Shown here: in pieces, positions 43,920-53,122 of the stretch | How positions within the stretch are numbered: position 1 is the first letter of the stretch | Layout: every line of letters begins with the position of its first letter | Assembly: GCA_021555075.1 (NCBI GenBank) | Contig: JAKGBX010000001.1 | Coordinates: forward strand, 1,612,001-1,676,000 | Origin: Rhodobacteraceae bacterium LMO-JJ12 | GTDB lineage: Bacteria > Pseudomonadota > Alphaproteobacteria > Rhodobacterales > Rhodobacteraceae | Direction: 5' to 3' | Length of the DNA stretch: 64,000 bases | Made by a program: the position numbers and the translations under genes | Notes under the pieces: generated by a model | The model's input: the letters and a program-made list of their open reading frames with translations, nothing else | What the model was told of the DNA's origin: nothing | Database searches by the model: none

Positions 43920-45200
43920 TCAGCCTTTTTTGCCGGTGCGCGCGACCAACAGCTTGTCGATTCGCAAACCGTCGATATCCACGATCTCGATGCGCCAGCC
44001 GTCGATCAGGAGGCTTTGTCCGATTTCGGGAACCTCTCCGATACGTTCAAGAACCAGCCCCGCCACCGTGTCATAAGATGGCGCGCCGTCGAGAACGAGA
44101 TCGAGGCGCTCGGTGAATTCGTCGATTGGCATCCTGCCTGCAACCAGCAGGGATCCGTCCTTGCGCATGACGAATTTCGGATCATCCGACTCGGTTTCGT
44201 CAAACCCGCCCGCGATAGCGCCCAGGATATCCATCGGCGTGATGATTCCCTCGAAATGTCCGTATTCGTCGTAGACCAGAAGCATGTGACACGGGGAATT
44301 GCGCAAACGCTCGATCACGTCGAGCGCCGGCAGGTTATCCTGGATTACCGGCGCGGGACGTGTCAGCGCCATTGCATCGAAGTCGTCACCCGTTGTCGCC
44401 AGAAGGTCGCGGCTGTGAATGACGCCGACAATATCATCCGGGCCACCCTGGCGCAGCGGAAGACGGGAGTGACCCGACATGTCGAACCGCGCCATAACCT
44501 CTGTGCGGGTTTCGCCTGCCTTTGCGATCTCGACATCATGGCGCGGTGTCATCAGGCCACGGGCGCGCCGATCCGAGAAGCGCATCACGCCGCCGATCAA
44601 TTCCCTTTCGGCCCGGTGAATGACGCCAGCCCCGGCCGCTTCGGAGAGTATCATCCGGATATCTTCATCGCTGACCGAAGTGTCCTTCTGTCCCGACTGA
44701 CCGAGCAGGCGCAGCACGATCTTGCCTGAGCGGTCCAGTATCCAGACCACCGGCGCGGCGATCCTTGACAGCGCCAGCATCATCGGGGCCACGCGCGCGG
44801 CCACACGTTCAGGTGCGGCCAGCGCGATCTGCTTGGGCACCAGTTCCCCTACGATCAGCGACAGATAGGTGATGACGATCACGACAAGCCCGACGCCGAC
44901 CTCGTGCGCCAGCCTCTCGGGCACCCCGAATTCGGGTAGGGCAACGGCCAGCCGCGCGCCGATGGTGGCACCGGAAAACGCCCCCGCCAGAACGCCCACC
45001 AGCGTGATGCCGATTTGCACCGTGGACAGGAAACGCCCCGGATCGTCGGCAAGGATCAGGGCCTTGCGTGCGCCGACGCTGCCGCGTTCCGCCTGCGCGC
45101 GCAATCGAGCCGGACGCGCCGATACGATGGCCAGTTCTGACATCGCCAGAAGTCCGTTGATGCAAATCAGGGACAGTACGAGGGCGACTTCGATGATCAT
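43920..45200 (-). CDS. CNNM/CorC-type hemolysin-family transporter
   Basis: A 426-residue membrane protein: an N-terminal DUF21 module with three to four helices and GELVPKQIALAAPE, a CBS pair (about residues 195-330, including DIVGVIHSRDLLA and GIITPMDILGAIAGG) and a C-terminal CorC/HlyC domain (VAGRMPIDEFTERL). Homologues move or regulate magnesium, cobalt or sodium. It lies between the antiporter and the ATPase genes, 12 and 10 bases from its neighbours, so one transcript is likely. Confidence 0.93.
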   Translation of the reverse strand: MIIEVALVLSLICINGLLAMSELAIVSARPARLRAQAERGSVGARKALILADDPGRFLSTVQIGITLVGVLAGAFSGATIGARLAVALPEFGVPERLAHEVGVGLVVIVITYLSLIVGELVPKQIALAAPERVAARVAPMMLALSRIAAPVVWILDRSGKIVLRLLGQSGQKDTSVSDEDIRMILSEAAGAGVIHRAERELIGGVMRFSDRRARGLMTPRHDVEIAKAGETRTEVMARFDMSGHSRLPLRQGGPDDIVGVIHSRDLLATTGDDFDAMALTRPAPVIQDNLPALDVIERLRNSPCHMLLVYDEYGHFEGIITPMDILGAIAGGFDETESDDPKFVMRKDGSLLVAGRMPIDEFTERLDLVLDGAPSYDTVAGLVLERIGEVPEIGQSLLIDGWRIEIVDIDGLRIDKLLVARTGKKG

Positions 45201-45212
45201 TGCCTGTGGTTC

Positions 45213-46940
45213 CTAGCTTGCCTGTTTGTCTTCTGTGTCGATGGGCGGAATCTCGGTTCGTTCTTCCTCCTGCGCGCCGCAGAGAAGGTCGACGGCGCGG
45301 TCGGCTGCATCCTGGAAGGGCTCCAGCACCATGTCTGCGCCTGAGGCGATGAGTTCCTCGGTGTCTTTTGGATGATGGGAGGTGACTGCGACACGACCGC
45401 GGAAGCCCGACGTTCGCGTGAGTTGTATCAGCGTCGTGCGCGTATCCTCGTGGCTAAGGTCGGTCGGCAAGGTCGGAACGGTCGAGACGACCCATTCGGC
45501 CCGCGCAAGCGGTAGCTCGGCCACGAATTCGGGGTCGGTGGCGTCGCCGAACTCGGTTTCAAGGCCAAGCGCGCGCCAACGCCGAACCGCCAGCGGGTTG
45601 AAATCGACCCCCAGTACCTTGATGCCCCTTTTCTGCAGTCGCATCCCGATCGCCGTGCCAAAGCGCCCGAGCCCGAAGATGATCACCTTGTATCCCTCGT
45701 CACAATGCGCTGCGGCCTCGGACGGCTCGCGTGGGGTACCGTTGCGCTCGAAAAAACCGAGAAGCGGTTCGAAAATGGAATACAGCCGGTGCGAATAGGT
45801 GATCATGTAGGTCGAAGCCGCAATGGTCACCAGCCCGACCATTGTGACAAGGCCGAGCGCGTCCTCTTGCACGTGCCCGAGCGAAACGCCCATCGCCACG
45901 AAGATCAGGGAAAACTCGCTGATCTGGGCTACCGTGAGGCCGGCGAGGAAACCCGTGCGCATGCGATAGCCCATGGCTCCCATGATCGCGAGAACGATCA
46001 GCGGGTTGCCGATCAAGACGAATAGGGAGAAAATGATGGCGCCGCTTACATGTGTCCCCAGTAGCGACAGATCGAGTGCCGAGCCGAGCGCGATGAAGAA
46101 GAAGAGCAGCAGGAAATCCCGCAGCGGCGCCAGCCGGGCCGCGATCGTCTCGCGGTAGGGGCTCGAAGCAAGTGCGACACCGGCCAACAGCCCGCCTACC
46201 TCCTTGCCGAGGCCGGCGAGATCGCCAGCCGCGGCGAACATTGCAGCCATGGCGATGGCAAAGATCACCAGGAGTTCGGGGGCACGCGCCAGCCGTTCGG
46301 TCAACGGATTGGCAACATAGCGCACGAACAGGACGACCACCGCCACCATGGCGACGCCCGCGCCCAACACCATGGGCACCGAACCGCCGCCATGTCCGTC
46401 ATCCCCGGCCGCGCCGATCCCGATGGCGGACAACACGATCATCGCCAGAACGACGACAAGATCCTGAACGATCAGGAAGCCAAGCGCGATCTGGCCGTGC
46501 AGGCTGTCGATTTCGCGCTTGTCCGACAGAAGTTTCACGATGATGATGGTTGATGAAAAGGTCAGCGCCACGGCGACATAAAGGCTGGTGACATGCCCCA
46601 GCCCCAGCGCAAGCCCGATCAGGTAGCCAAAGATCGAGGTGAAGGCGACCTGTCCCAATCCCGTCAGCAGAGAGACGGCCCCGAGCGAGCGGATGAGCTT
46701 CACGTCAAGCTTGATGCCGACGAGGAACAGCAGCACGGCGATGCCGAGCTCGGACAGCAGATCAATCTGGGCGTCGGAACGCACGACATCAAGAGCGGAT
46801 GGCCCGGCGATCAGGCCGACGGCAATGAAACTCACGATCAGCGGCTGGCGCAGCAGGATGCCGAGCAGGCCGATGGCCGCTGCCATCACGAGCAGGATGG
46901 CAACCTCGGCAAAAGGGGTGTGGAGCAGGGCATCAGTCAT
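45213..46940 (-). CDS. CPA2 family cation:proton antiporter with RCK domain
   Basis: A 575-residue Kef/YbaL-type protein. The N-terminal about 400 residues are a Na/H-exchanger domain of some 12 helices. After a short linker, a TrkA-N (RCK) domain follows with the nucleotide motif IFGLGRFGTAIGM and acidic strand end VDFNP. It exports potassium or sodium in exchange for protons under NAD(H) or redox control in the family. The ATG at 46940 overlaps the stop of the small HTH gene by 4 bases, which decides the start against the open frame to 47063. Confidence 0.93.
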   Translation of the reverse strand: MTDALLHTPFAEVAILLVMAAAIGLLGILLRQPLIVSFIAVGLIAGPSALDVVRSDAQIDLLSELGIAVLLFLVGIKLDVKLIRSLGAVSLLTGLGQVAFTSIFGYLIGLALGLGHVTSLYVAVALTFSSTIIIVKLLSDKREIDSLHGQIALGFLIVQDLVVVLAMIVLSAIGIGAAGDDGHGGGSVPMVLGAGVAMVAVVVLFVRYVANPLTERLARAPELLVIFAIAMAAMFAAAGDLAGLGKEVGGLLAGVALASSPYRETIAARLAPLRDFLLLFFFIALGSALDLSLLGTHVSGAIIFSLFVLIGNPLIVLAIMGAMGYRMRTGFLAGLTVAQISEFSLIFVAMGVSLGHVQEDALGLVTMVGLVTIAASTYMITYSHRLYSIFEPLLGFFERNGTPREPSEAAAHCDEGYKVIIFGLGRFGTAIGMRLQKRGIKVLGVDFNPLAVRRWRALGLETEFGDATDPEFVAELPLARAEWVVSTVPTLPTDLSHEDTRTTLIQLTRTSGFRGRVAVTSHHPKDTEELIASGADMVLEPFQDAADRAVDLLCGAQEEERTEIPPIDTEDKQAS

Positions 46941-47182
46941 GAGTTGCTTTCGTGTTCGGAATCTTGGATCTGGACGATTTCGTTCTCTTGCGCACCGGGC
47001 GTCTTGGCGCGTGTGGAATGGTTGGACAGGAAAGTCTCCAGATCGCTGTCGGCGATCCGCCACCCCTTGCCAATCTCGAATGCGTGCAACTCGCCATTCT
47101 TGATCCAGCCGCGTACCGTGGCTTCGCTCACCTTGAGGAGGTCTGCGACTTCCTTTACCGTTTGATATTGTTCACGTTTCAT
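46937..47182 (-). CDS. Small excisionase-type helix-turn-helix protein
   Basis: An 81-residue protein with an excisionase/MerR-like DNA-binding domain (QTVKEVADLLKVSEATVRGW, then AFEIGKGWRIADSDLETFL) and a polar tail. Although named after phage excisionases, such stand-alone proteins often regulate adjacent genes. It is the first gene of the ion-transport operon and overlaps the antiporter gene by 4 bases, so it is probably its autoregulator. An FnrL-type site lies about 70 bases upstream. Confidence 0.88.
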   Translation of the reverse strand: MKREQYQTVKEVADLLKVSEATVRGWIKNGELHAFEIGKGWRIADSDLETFLSNHSTRAKTPGAQENEIVQIQDSEHESNS

Positions 47183-47248
47183 CGCAAATATCGCTAATGC
47201 CTGTTTGGTGCAATATAGTCCAGTATATGGATGTTTGGTTCATTTGGG

Positions 47249-47262
47249 TTGATTTGCGTCAA
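47249..47262. promoter_or_regulatory. FNR/FnrL-type site in divergent region
   Basis: TTGATTTGCGTCAA matches TTGA-N6-TCAA and 9 of 10 defined positions of the FNR consensus. It lies roughly midway between the starts of the HTH gene (47182) and the universal stress protein (47328), 66-80 bases from either, and could activate both directions under oxygen limitation. Confidence 0.6.
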
Positions 47263-47327
47263 ATGCAATTTCAACATGACATGATTGAGTGAACCTTCAG
47301 AATCGACCCTGCAATTGGGAGGCCGAC

Positions 47328-48191
47328 ATGAAGAAGATCATGCTTGCTACGGACTTTTCGGAGAGGTCGGACCGTGCGCTCAGGCGTGCGACGTTGCTTG
47401 CCCGGCAATTTGAGGCCGCGCTTTTGATCGTCCATGTCGTCGACGACGACCAGCCGCGCCGCATCGTCGAAAGCGAGCGTGACGTGGCCTCCACTCTCCT
47501 GCGAGAGTTGCGGGACACGGTGCAGGATATCGATGGGATCCCCTGCGAGACCCGCGTCGTGCTGGCTGATCCCTTTGCTGGCATCGCGCGAGCAGCTGAA
47601 GAGGTGGCGCCCGACCTCCTTGTCATCGGCCCGCATCGCCGCCAGGCGCTGCGCGACGTGTTCGTCGGCACCACCGCGGAACGCACGATCCGTTCCGTGG
47701 CCTGTCCCGTTCTCATGGTCAATGCGCCACCCGTCGGGCCCTATGGCCACGTCATGTTGACCACGGATTTTTCGGAGGGTTCCACGCGTGCGGCTAAAAC
47801 CTGTATCGGCCTTGGGATCGCCCGCGACGCCAGGGCCACCATGCTGCATGTCTTTGACGCCCCGGCAGTCCATCTGGCGATGAGTCACACGGTACCAGTC
47901 GACGAGCGACAGGCCTATATCGACGACGAACGAAGAGAGGCATCCCGCAACCTTGCAGCTTTCATGAAATCGCTCGATTGGCAATCGCTTCGCCCCGATG
48001 TTCGCCAGGTGCGGAAATCTAGGGTGGAGGATATTCTCGCGGCGGCACGGGAAGCATCGGCGGACCTGGTAGTTATTGGAACCCACGGAAGAGGGAACCT
48101 TGCCAAGCTCATTCTCGGGAGTGTCGCCGAAGCCGTGTTGCGCAGGGCTGATCGCGATGTTCTTGCCATTCCTCCGGTGATCAGGGACTGA
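47328..48191 (+). CDS. Tandem universal stress protein
   Basis: A 287-residue cytoplasmic protein with two Usp domains. Domain 1 starts MKKIMLATDFSERSDRALRR and ends VACPVLMVN. Domain 2 starts VMLTTDFSEGSTRAAK and contains GTHGRGNLAKLILGS, the G-2x-G-9x-G(S/T) ATP-binding loop. Domain 1 has the more degenerate GPHRRQALRDVFVG there, so ATP binding is expected mainly in domain 2. GGGAGG lies 5 bases before the ATG at 47328. Tandem Usps under FNR control are common in oxygen-limited physiology, consistent with the upstream site. Confidence 0.93.
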   Translation: MKKIMLATDFSERSDRALRRATLLARQFEAALLIVHVVDDDQPRRIVESERDVASTLLRELRDTVQDIDGIPCETRVVLADPFAGIARAAEEVAPDLLVIGPHRRQALRDVFVGTTAERTIRSVACPVLMVNAPPVGPYGHVMLTTDFSEGSTRAAKTCIGLGIARDARATMLHVFDAPAVHLAMSHTVPVDERQAYIDDERREASRNLAAFMKSLDWQSLRPDVRQVRKSRVEDILAAAREASADLVVIGTHGRGNLAKLILGSVAEAVLRRADRDVLAIPPVIRD

Positions 48192-48315
48192 TTGGCCCCG
48201 ACGCGCGTGTGCCGATGCGACGCGGATTCCTCTATCTGGTTGCGATCGTTCCCCGACGAGGCATTATCGTGACTGATCACGCCGTCACCAACTTTTGGGC
48301 ATAGCTCATTGAGGT

Positions 48316-48343
48316 CTGACACCACCGAAAAACTGTCTATAAT
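48316..48343 (+). promoter_or_regulatory. Candidate sigma-70 promoter
   Basis: CTGACA (48316-48321) and a perfect TATAAT (48338-48343) are spaced by 16 bases, about 42 bases before the acyl-CoA dehydrogenase start. It would drive the three-gene acyl-CoA operon. The rest of 48192-48384 shows no gene. Confidence 0.55.
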
Positions 48344-48384
48344 TCTGGCGGCACAGCCGTGTTCCCTCAGCAGGAGGCTTTCTA

Positions 48385-49545
48385 ATGCATTTTGGTCTGA
48401 CCGAAGAACAAGAAATGATCGTTTCAACCGTGCGTTCGTTTGTGGAAAACGAAATTTACCCGCATGAGGCAGCGGTTGAACGGACAGGTGAAGTCCCCAA
48501 AGAAATTGCCGCTGCGATCAAGCAAAAGACGCTCGATCTTGGGTTTTATGCCTGTAATTTCCCGGAAGAGGTTGGTGGAGCTGGTCTGTCGCATCTTGAA
48601 TTTGCGCTTGTGGAACGCGAATTGGGGCGTGGTTCTATGGCGTTGAACCATTTTTTCGGGCGGCCGCAAAACATCCTGATGGCTTGCGTGGGCGATCAGA
48701 TCGAACGCTATCTTGCTCCGGCGGTTCGCGGCGAAAAAATGGATGCGCTTGCGATGACCGAACCTGATGCTGGTTCGGACGTGCGCGGCATGAAATGTTC
48801 GGCCAAACGTGACGGCGGAGACTGGGTTGTGAACGGGACAAAGCACTTTATCTCGGGCGCTGATCACGCTGATTTCATTATCGTTTTTGTCGCAACCGGC
48901 GAAGACGACACGCCGCGAGGCCCGAAAAAACGGATCACGACATTCCTGGTCGATCGGGGCACGCCCGGCTTTACTATCCGAGATGGCTATAAGTCTGTTT
49001 CCCACCGTGGCTACAAGAACATGATCCTCGAATTCGACAATTGCCGTCTGCCAGATGCGCAAGTGCTGGGCGAAGTCGATGGAGGTTTTGCCGTCATGAA
49101 TGAATGGCTTTACGCCACACGGATTACGGTTGCCACAATGTCTGTTGGACGTGCGCGGCGTTGTTTTGACATGGCGTTGAACTATGCGGCTGAACGCAAG
49201 CAGTTCGGCCAGCAGATAGGCAAGAATCAGGGGGTCAGCTTTCAAATTGCCGATATGATTACGGAAATTGACGCGGCTGATTATCTAACACTTGCCGCTG
49301 CGTGGCGGTTGGATCAGGGTTTACCGGCTAATCGCGAAATCGCCAGTGCGAAGCTTTACGCGTCTGAAATGTTAGCGCGCGTCACGGATACTTCGCTACA
49401 GATCTTTGGCGGCATGGGCCTGATGGATGATTTCCCGATTGAGCGTTTCTGGCGTGATGCGCGGGTCGAACGTATTTGGGATGGGACATCTGAAATTCAG
49501 CGTCATATCATCAGCCGCGAGTTGTTACGTCCGCTTGGCGCATAG
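48385..49545 (+). CDS. Acyl-CoA dehydrogenase
   Basis: A 386-residue flavoenzyme. Motifs include AMTEPDAGSDVRGM, GTKHFISGADHADF, RKQFGQQIGKNQ and FGGMGLMDDFPI. The C-terminal catalytic position reads RIWDGTSEIQR, Asp where Glu376 of medium-chain enzymes would be. This may lower activity or alter specificity, and CaiA-type reductases also differ here. AGGAGG lies 7 bases before the ATG. It is the first gene of an operon with an NDP-forming CoA ligase and a CaiD-like crotonase. Confidence 0.94.
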   Translation: MHFGLTEEQEMIVSTVRSFVENEIYPHEAAVERTGEVPKEIAAAIKQKTLDLGFYACNFPEEVGGAGLSHLEFALVERELGRGSMALNHFFGRPQNILMACVGDQIERYLAPAVRGEKMDALAMTEPDAGSDVRGMKCSAKRDGGDWVVNGTKHFISGADHADFIIVFVATGEDDTPRGPKKRITTFLVDRGTPGFTIRDGYKSVSHRGYKNMILEFDNCRLPDAQVLGEVDGGFAVMNEWLYATRITVATMSVGRARRCFDMALNYAAERKQFGQQIGKNQGVSFQIADMITEIDAADYLTLAAAWRLDQGLPANREIASAKLYASEMLARVTDTSLQIFGGMGLMDDFPIERFWRDARVERIWDGTSEIQRHIISRELLRPLGA

Positions 49546-49554
49546 GGCTGCACG

Positions 49555-51573
49555 ATGAGCGATCTCGAACGTCTTCTTCGCCCGAAGTCGATTGCCGTCG
49601 TTGGCGGCGGTGCTTGGTGCGAAGCCGTTGTTGGGCAAAATCAAAAGATTGGGTTTGGCGGTGAAATTTGGCCCGTGCATCCCAATAAGGAAATGGTCCT
49701 GGGATTGCCTGCGTTCAAAAGCCTCGCGCATCTGCCAGGCGCGCCTGATGCGACCTTTATCGGGGTGAACCGCAACGCGACGATTGACCTCGTGGGCGAA
49801 CTGCAGGCGATGGGGGCGGGTGGTGCTGTATGCTTTGCCAGCGGCTTCAAAGAAACCGGTGATGGTGAGGTCTTGAACGATCAATTGCTGGCAGCGGCGG
49901 GGGACATGCCCATTCTTGGGCCAAATTGCTATGGTGTTCTGAATGCGGTTGATCATGTGGCGCTGTGGCCGGACCAACATGGTCTCGTGCCTGTTGAAAG
50001 CGGGGTCGCTATCCTCACGCAGTCGTCGAACATTGCGATCAATCTGACGATGCAGCAACGCGGCCTTCCGATTGCCTATGTCGTCACAGCAGGCAATCAG
50101 GCGCAACAGGGGCTTGCGCAAATTGCGCAGACCGTCATCCGCGATGATCGGGTGACAGCTCTTGGGCTTTACATCGAAAGCTTTGGGGATACTCGGGCGT
50201 TTGAAAAGCTCGCGCAGTTATCCAAGGATCTGGGCAAACCGATTGTGGCGCTTAAGGTCGGCCGGTCGAAAGAATCGCAATTGGCGACGATATCGCATAC
50301 TGCGTCTTTGGCGGGAAGCAGTGCGGGATCGGATGCTTTGCTGGCCCGCCTGAATATTGCCAGCGTGGCATCGCCGGTTGCTTTGCTTGAAGCGCTCAAG
50401 ATTTTTCACTGCCATGGGCGTTTGCCCAGCCGCAGGATCGCATCGCTGAGCTGTTCAGGAGGCGAAGCAAGCGTGATGGCTGATATTGCCGCCCAATTTG
50501 GGTTGACGTTTCCGGACTTGAAGCAGGACCAGATCGCGGAATTGAGCTTACATCTCAGTTCTTTGGTGACTATGGCGAACCCGCTAGATTATCACACACA
50601 AATCTGGCGAAATAGGACGGCGATGACTGCTGTTTTCGCCGCCATGACTTCCCCTGATATTGATCTGACGCTCGTCGTTCTTGATTTTCCGCGTTTGGAT
50701 ACCTGCGACGCCGAAGACTGGATCGTTGTGATTGAGGCGATTGAAGACGCGGCCAAGCAAACGGGCAGTCCGTTTGGGCTAATTGCGTCCATGGTCGAAA
50801 ACCTGCCTGAAGCGATTGCAAAACGGTTGCTGGCTTGCGGGATTGTTCCGCTGTGCGACTTTACATCGGCGTGCGAAGCCATCAGTGCAGCCAGCGTCAC
50901 AGGCGTTGAAGACCATCAACCGCTGCTGCGTGCAAAAAGCTTTGCAACCAGGGTTACCCTTAGCGAAGGCGATGCCAAGCTCGCTCTCGCTGCATGCGGC
51001 ATGGATATTCCGAAAAGTTTCGCGGTTGTTTCCATGGCCAACCTTGCGCAGCGCGCCACCGAAATCGGCTTTCCTGTCGTTCTCAAAGGCGAGGGGGTCG
51101 CACATAAGACCGAGGCCGGCGCAGTGTCGCTGAATCTTGAGGATGCGGCAGAGGTCATTGAGGCGGCGGAAACGATGGAGGCAACCAGTTTCCTTGTCGA
51201 AGAAATGATCACTGGCACGGTTGCAGAGCTTCTGGTGGGGGTTATCGCAGACCCTGCGCATGGTTTTGTTCTAACCTTGGGGACGGGCGGGACGTTGACC
51301 GAATTATTGCAAGATCGACAATCCTTGCTGCTGCCCGCGAGCGAAGCCAGTATTCGCGATGCCTTGAAGCGGTTGAAAATCAACCGCCTTTTGGTAGGCT
51401 TTCGCGGCGGCGACGCCGCTTGTATTAGCGCCATCATCGACGCAGTGATGCAGTTGCAAGACTACGTCACGACCCACGCCGATAAGATTGTCGAGATCGA
51501 GATCAATCCACTTATTTGCACAAAGGCGCGCGCAATTGTTGCCGACGCGCTTCTGGTGAAAGGAGCATCATGA
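49555..51573 (+). CDS. NDP-forming acyl-CoA synthetase
   Basis: A 672-residue ADP-forming acyl/acetyl-CoA ligase with fused alpha and beta parts: CoA-binding Rossmann domain (SDLERLLRPKSIAVVGG start), ligase-CoA domains with the phospho-His in ISHTASLAGSSAG, and an ATP-grasp domain (about residues 460-672, FPVVLKGEGVAHKTEAGAVS to VEIEINPLICT). It makes or breaks an acyl-CoA with ATP/ADP instead of AMP. It lies 9 bases after the dehydrogenase and overlaps the crotonase by 4 bases (ATGA). Confidence 0.93.
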   Translation: MSDLERLLRPKSIAVVGGGAWCEAVVGQNQKIGFGGEIWPVHPNKEMVLGLPAFKSLAHLPGAPDATFIGVNRNATIDLVGELQAMGAGGAVCFASGFKETGDGEVLNDQLLAAAGDMPILGPNCYGVLNAVDHVALWPDQHGLVPVESGVAILTQSSNIAINLTMQQRGLPIAYVVTAGNQAQQGLAQIAQTVIRDDRVTALGLYIESFGDTRAFEKLAQLSKDLGKPIVALKVGRSKESQLATISHTASLAGSSAGSDALLARLNIASVASPVALLEALKIFHCHGRLPSRRIASLSCSGGEASVMADIAAQFGLTFPDLKQDQIAELSLHLSSLVTMANPLDYHTQIWRNRTAMTAVFAAMTSPDIDLTLVVLDFPRLDTCDAEDWIVVIEAIEDAAKQTGSPFGLIASMVENLPEAIAKRLLACGIVPLCDFTSACEAISAASVTGVEDHQPLLRAKSFATRVTLSEGDAKLALAACGMDIPKSFAVVSMANLAQRATEIGFPVVLKGEGVAHKTEAGAVSLNLEDAAEVIEAAETMEATSFLVEEMITGTVAELLVGVIADPAHGFVLTLGTGGTLTELLQDRQSLLLPASEASIRDALKRLKINRLLVGFRGGDAACISAIIDAVMQLQDYVTTHADKIVEIEINPLICTKARAIVADALLVKGAS

Positions 51574-52352
51574 CCAGCCCTGTCAAAACGCGTCGCGAAG
51601 GAGGGGTTTTGGAAATCACTTTGGATCGTCCAAAAGCCAACGCCATTGACCTGATCACCAGCCGTCTTATGGGCGCCGCCTTTGCGGCGTTTCGCGATGA
51701 CCCTGACTTGCGCGTTGCGATCATCACGGGTGCCGGGGCGAAGTTCTTTTGTCCGGGATGGGATTTGAAAGCGGCGGCCGATGGTGACGAAGTCGATGGC
51801 GATTATGGCGTTGGCGGTTTCGGCGGTCTGCAAGAACTGCGCGACATGAATAAACCTGTCATCGCAGCGGTGAACGGCATTTGTTGTGGGGGAGGGCTTG
51901 AATTGGCGCTATCGGCGGACATTATCTTGGCGGCGGATCATGCGGGTTTTGCCTTGCCAGAAATCACGTCCGGGACGGTTGCGGATGCCGCATCAATCAA
52001 GTTGCCGAAGCGTATTCCCTATCATATCGCTATGGAAATGTTGTTTACAGGCAGATGGTTAGATGCAGAAGAGGCCCATCGCTGGGGCTTTGTAAATCAT
52101 ATCCATCCGGCAGATCATCTTATGGCGCAGGCATGGGAAATGGCGCGCGTTTTGGCATCAGGTCCGCCGCTGGTCTATGCAGCGATCAAGGAAATCGTTC
52201 GCGATGCCGAAGATAGCAAATTCCAGGATTCCATGAACCGTATCACCAAACGCCAGCTCAGAACGGTGGATGTGCTTTATGGGTCTGAAGACAATGCTGA
52301 AGGGGCGCGTGCCTTTGCCGAAAAGCGCGATCCGGTCTGGAAAGGGCGCTGA
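51570..52352 (+). CDS. CaiD-like enoyl-CoA hydratase
   Basis: A 260-residue crotonase. Both active-site Glu positions are present: GGGLELALSAD and ALPEITSGTVAD. The overall sequence (GFALPEITSG, ADAASIKLPKRIP) is close to carnitinyl-CoA dehydratase CaiD. With an acyl-CoA dehydrogenase and a CoA ligase in the operon, carnitine/crotonobetaine or a similar small-acid pathway is possible, but no CaiB-type transferase or carnitine transporter is adjacent. The ATG at 51570 overlaps the ligase stop, although the frame opens earlier. Confidence 0.91.
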   Translation: MTSPVKTRREGGVLEITLDRPKANAIDLITSRLMGAAFAAFRDDPDLRVAIITGAGAKFFCPGWDLKAAADGDEVDGDYGVGGFGGLQELRDMNKPVIAAVNGICCGGGLELALSADIILAADHAGFALPEITSGTVADAASIKLPKRIPYHIAMEMLFTGRWLDAEEAHRWGFVNHIHPADHLMAQAWEMARVLASGPPLVYAAIKEIVRDAEDSKFQDSMNRITKRQLRTVDVLYGSEDNAEGARAFAEKRDPVWKGR

Positions 52353-52636
52353 GTCCAGCTTGAGGGGTGCCGCGTGCCGTGGGCAGCCACGCGCAACGCT
52401 GTAAGGTGCGGTTTTCATGGGACATCCGATCTGTTGAGTATGGTTGTTCGATAAATCCCGTTTGGTGCGGGGTTCTTGGTCTCGCCGTATCAATGATTTG
52501 GAGAGCCGTGCCTCTGTCGCTAAATTTGCATGGGATTGGGACCTACACTCGGCGGGGCGTGGGCCTATGACGACATAAGCGACTGCGCTGGATGGTCCTA
52601 TTGAGTGCAGTGCAGAATCGGTGCAGACACCCGAGC

Positions 52637-53023
52637 ATGATGCGAGAAAATAGGATAAAACGCTGGCTGCGCAGGGGTTTGCCCCTCGTCCTGTCGTTCC
52701 TTCTTGCCATTGAGATGGGCGTTGCCTTCATGCCGCATGCAGTAAGTGCGGCGGAGGGAGATGCGCTTCAGATTTGTACCGATGACGGGGTGCAAACAGT
52801 TGTCATTGATCCTGTAACGGGCAAGCCTATCTCATCGAAGCCCATACCAGAGCGGCACTGCCCGCTTTGTGTCGTCGGCGCAGCGTTGATTGTTGATGAG
52901 CCTTCTATCGTGCTCGTCAATTTTCGTTTTGAACGCGTGCGTGTCGCGTTTGTGAAAATAATTCCGCGTTTGGATGACCCGGTTCGAACCGGCCCAATCC
53001 GCGCCCCTCCACAAACAGTCTGA
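52637..53023 (+). CDS. DUF2946-type secreted or anchored protein
   Basis: A 128-residue protein with a basic N-terminus, a hydrophobic signal/anchor (LPLVLSFLLAIEMGVAF) and a probable AVSAAEG cleavage site. The periplasmic part has LQICTDDGVQTVVID and the paired Cys HCPLCVV typical of DUF2946, a family often encoded beside copper genes. It precedes the OprC-like receptor by 99 bases on the same strand and is probably the first gene of the copper operon. ATGs at 52637 and 52640 both fit; the frame opens at 52592. The 284 bases before it hold no recognised gene. Confidence 0.8.
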   Translation: MMRENRIKRWLRRGLPLVLSFLLAIEMGVAFMPHAVSAAEGDALQICTDDGVQTVVIDPVTGKPISSKPIPERHCPLCVVGAALIVDEPSIVLVNFRFERVRVAFVKIIPRLDDPVRTGPIRAPPQTV

Positions 53024-53122
53024 GACACATAAAACTGCCGCTTCGGCGGCCAATTCGCGGCCGCGTTCCAAGAGGGATGCGAGAACCGCCTGTGCAATCT
53101 CTACTGTTTCTTGAGGGACCAA

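Noticed and set aside
46937-47182. Prophage or integrative element suggested by the excisionase-type protein
   Set aside because: No integrase, att repeats or phage genes are nearby; the gene is coupled to an antiporter operon, so it is read as a local regulator.
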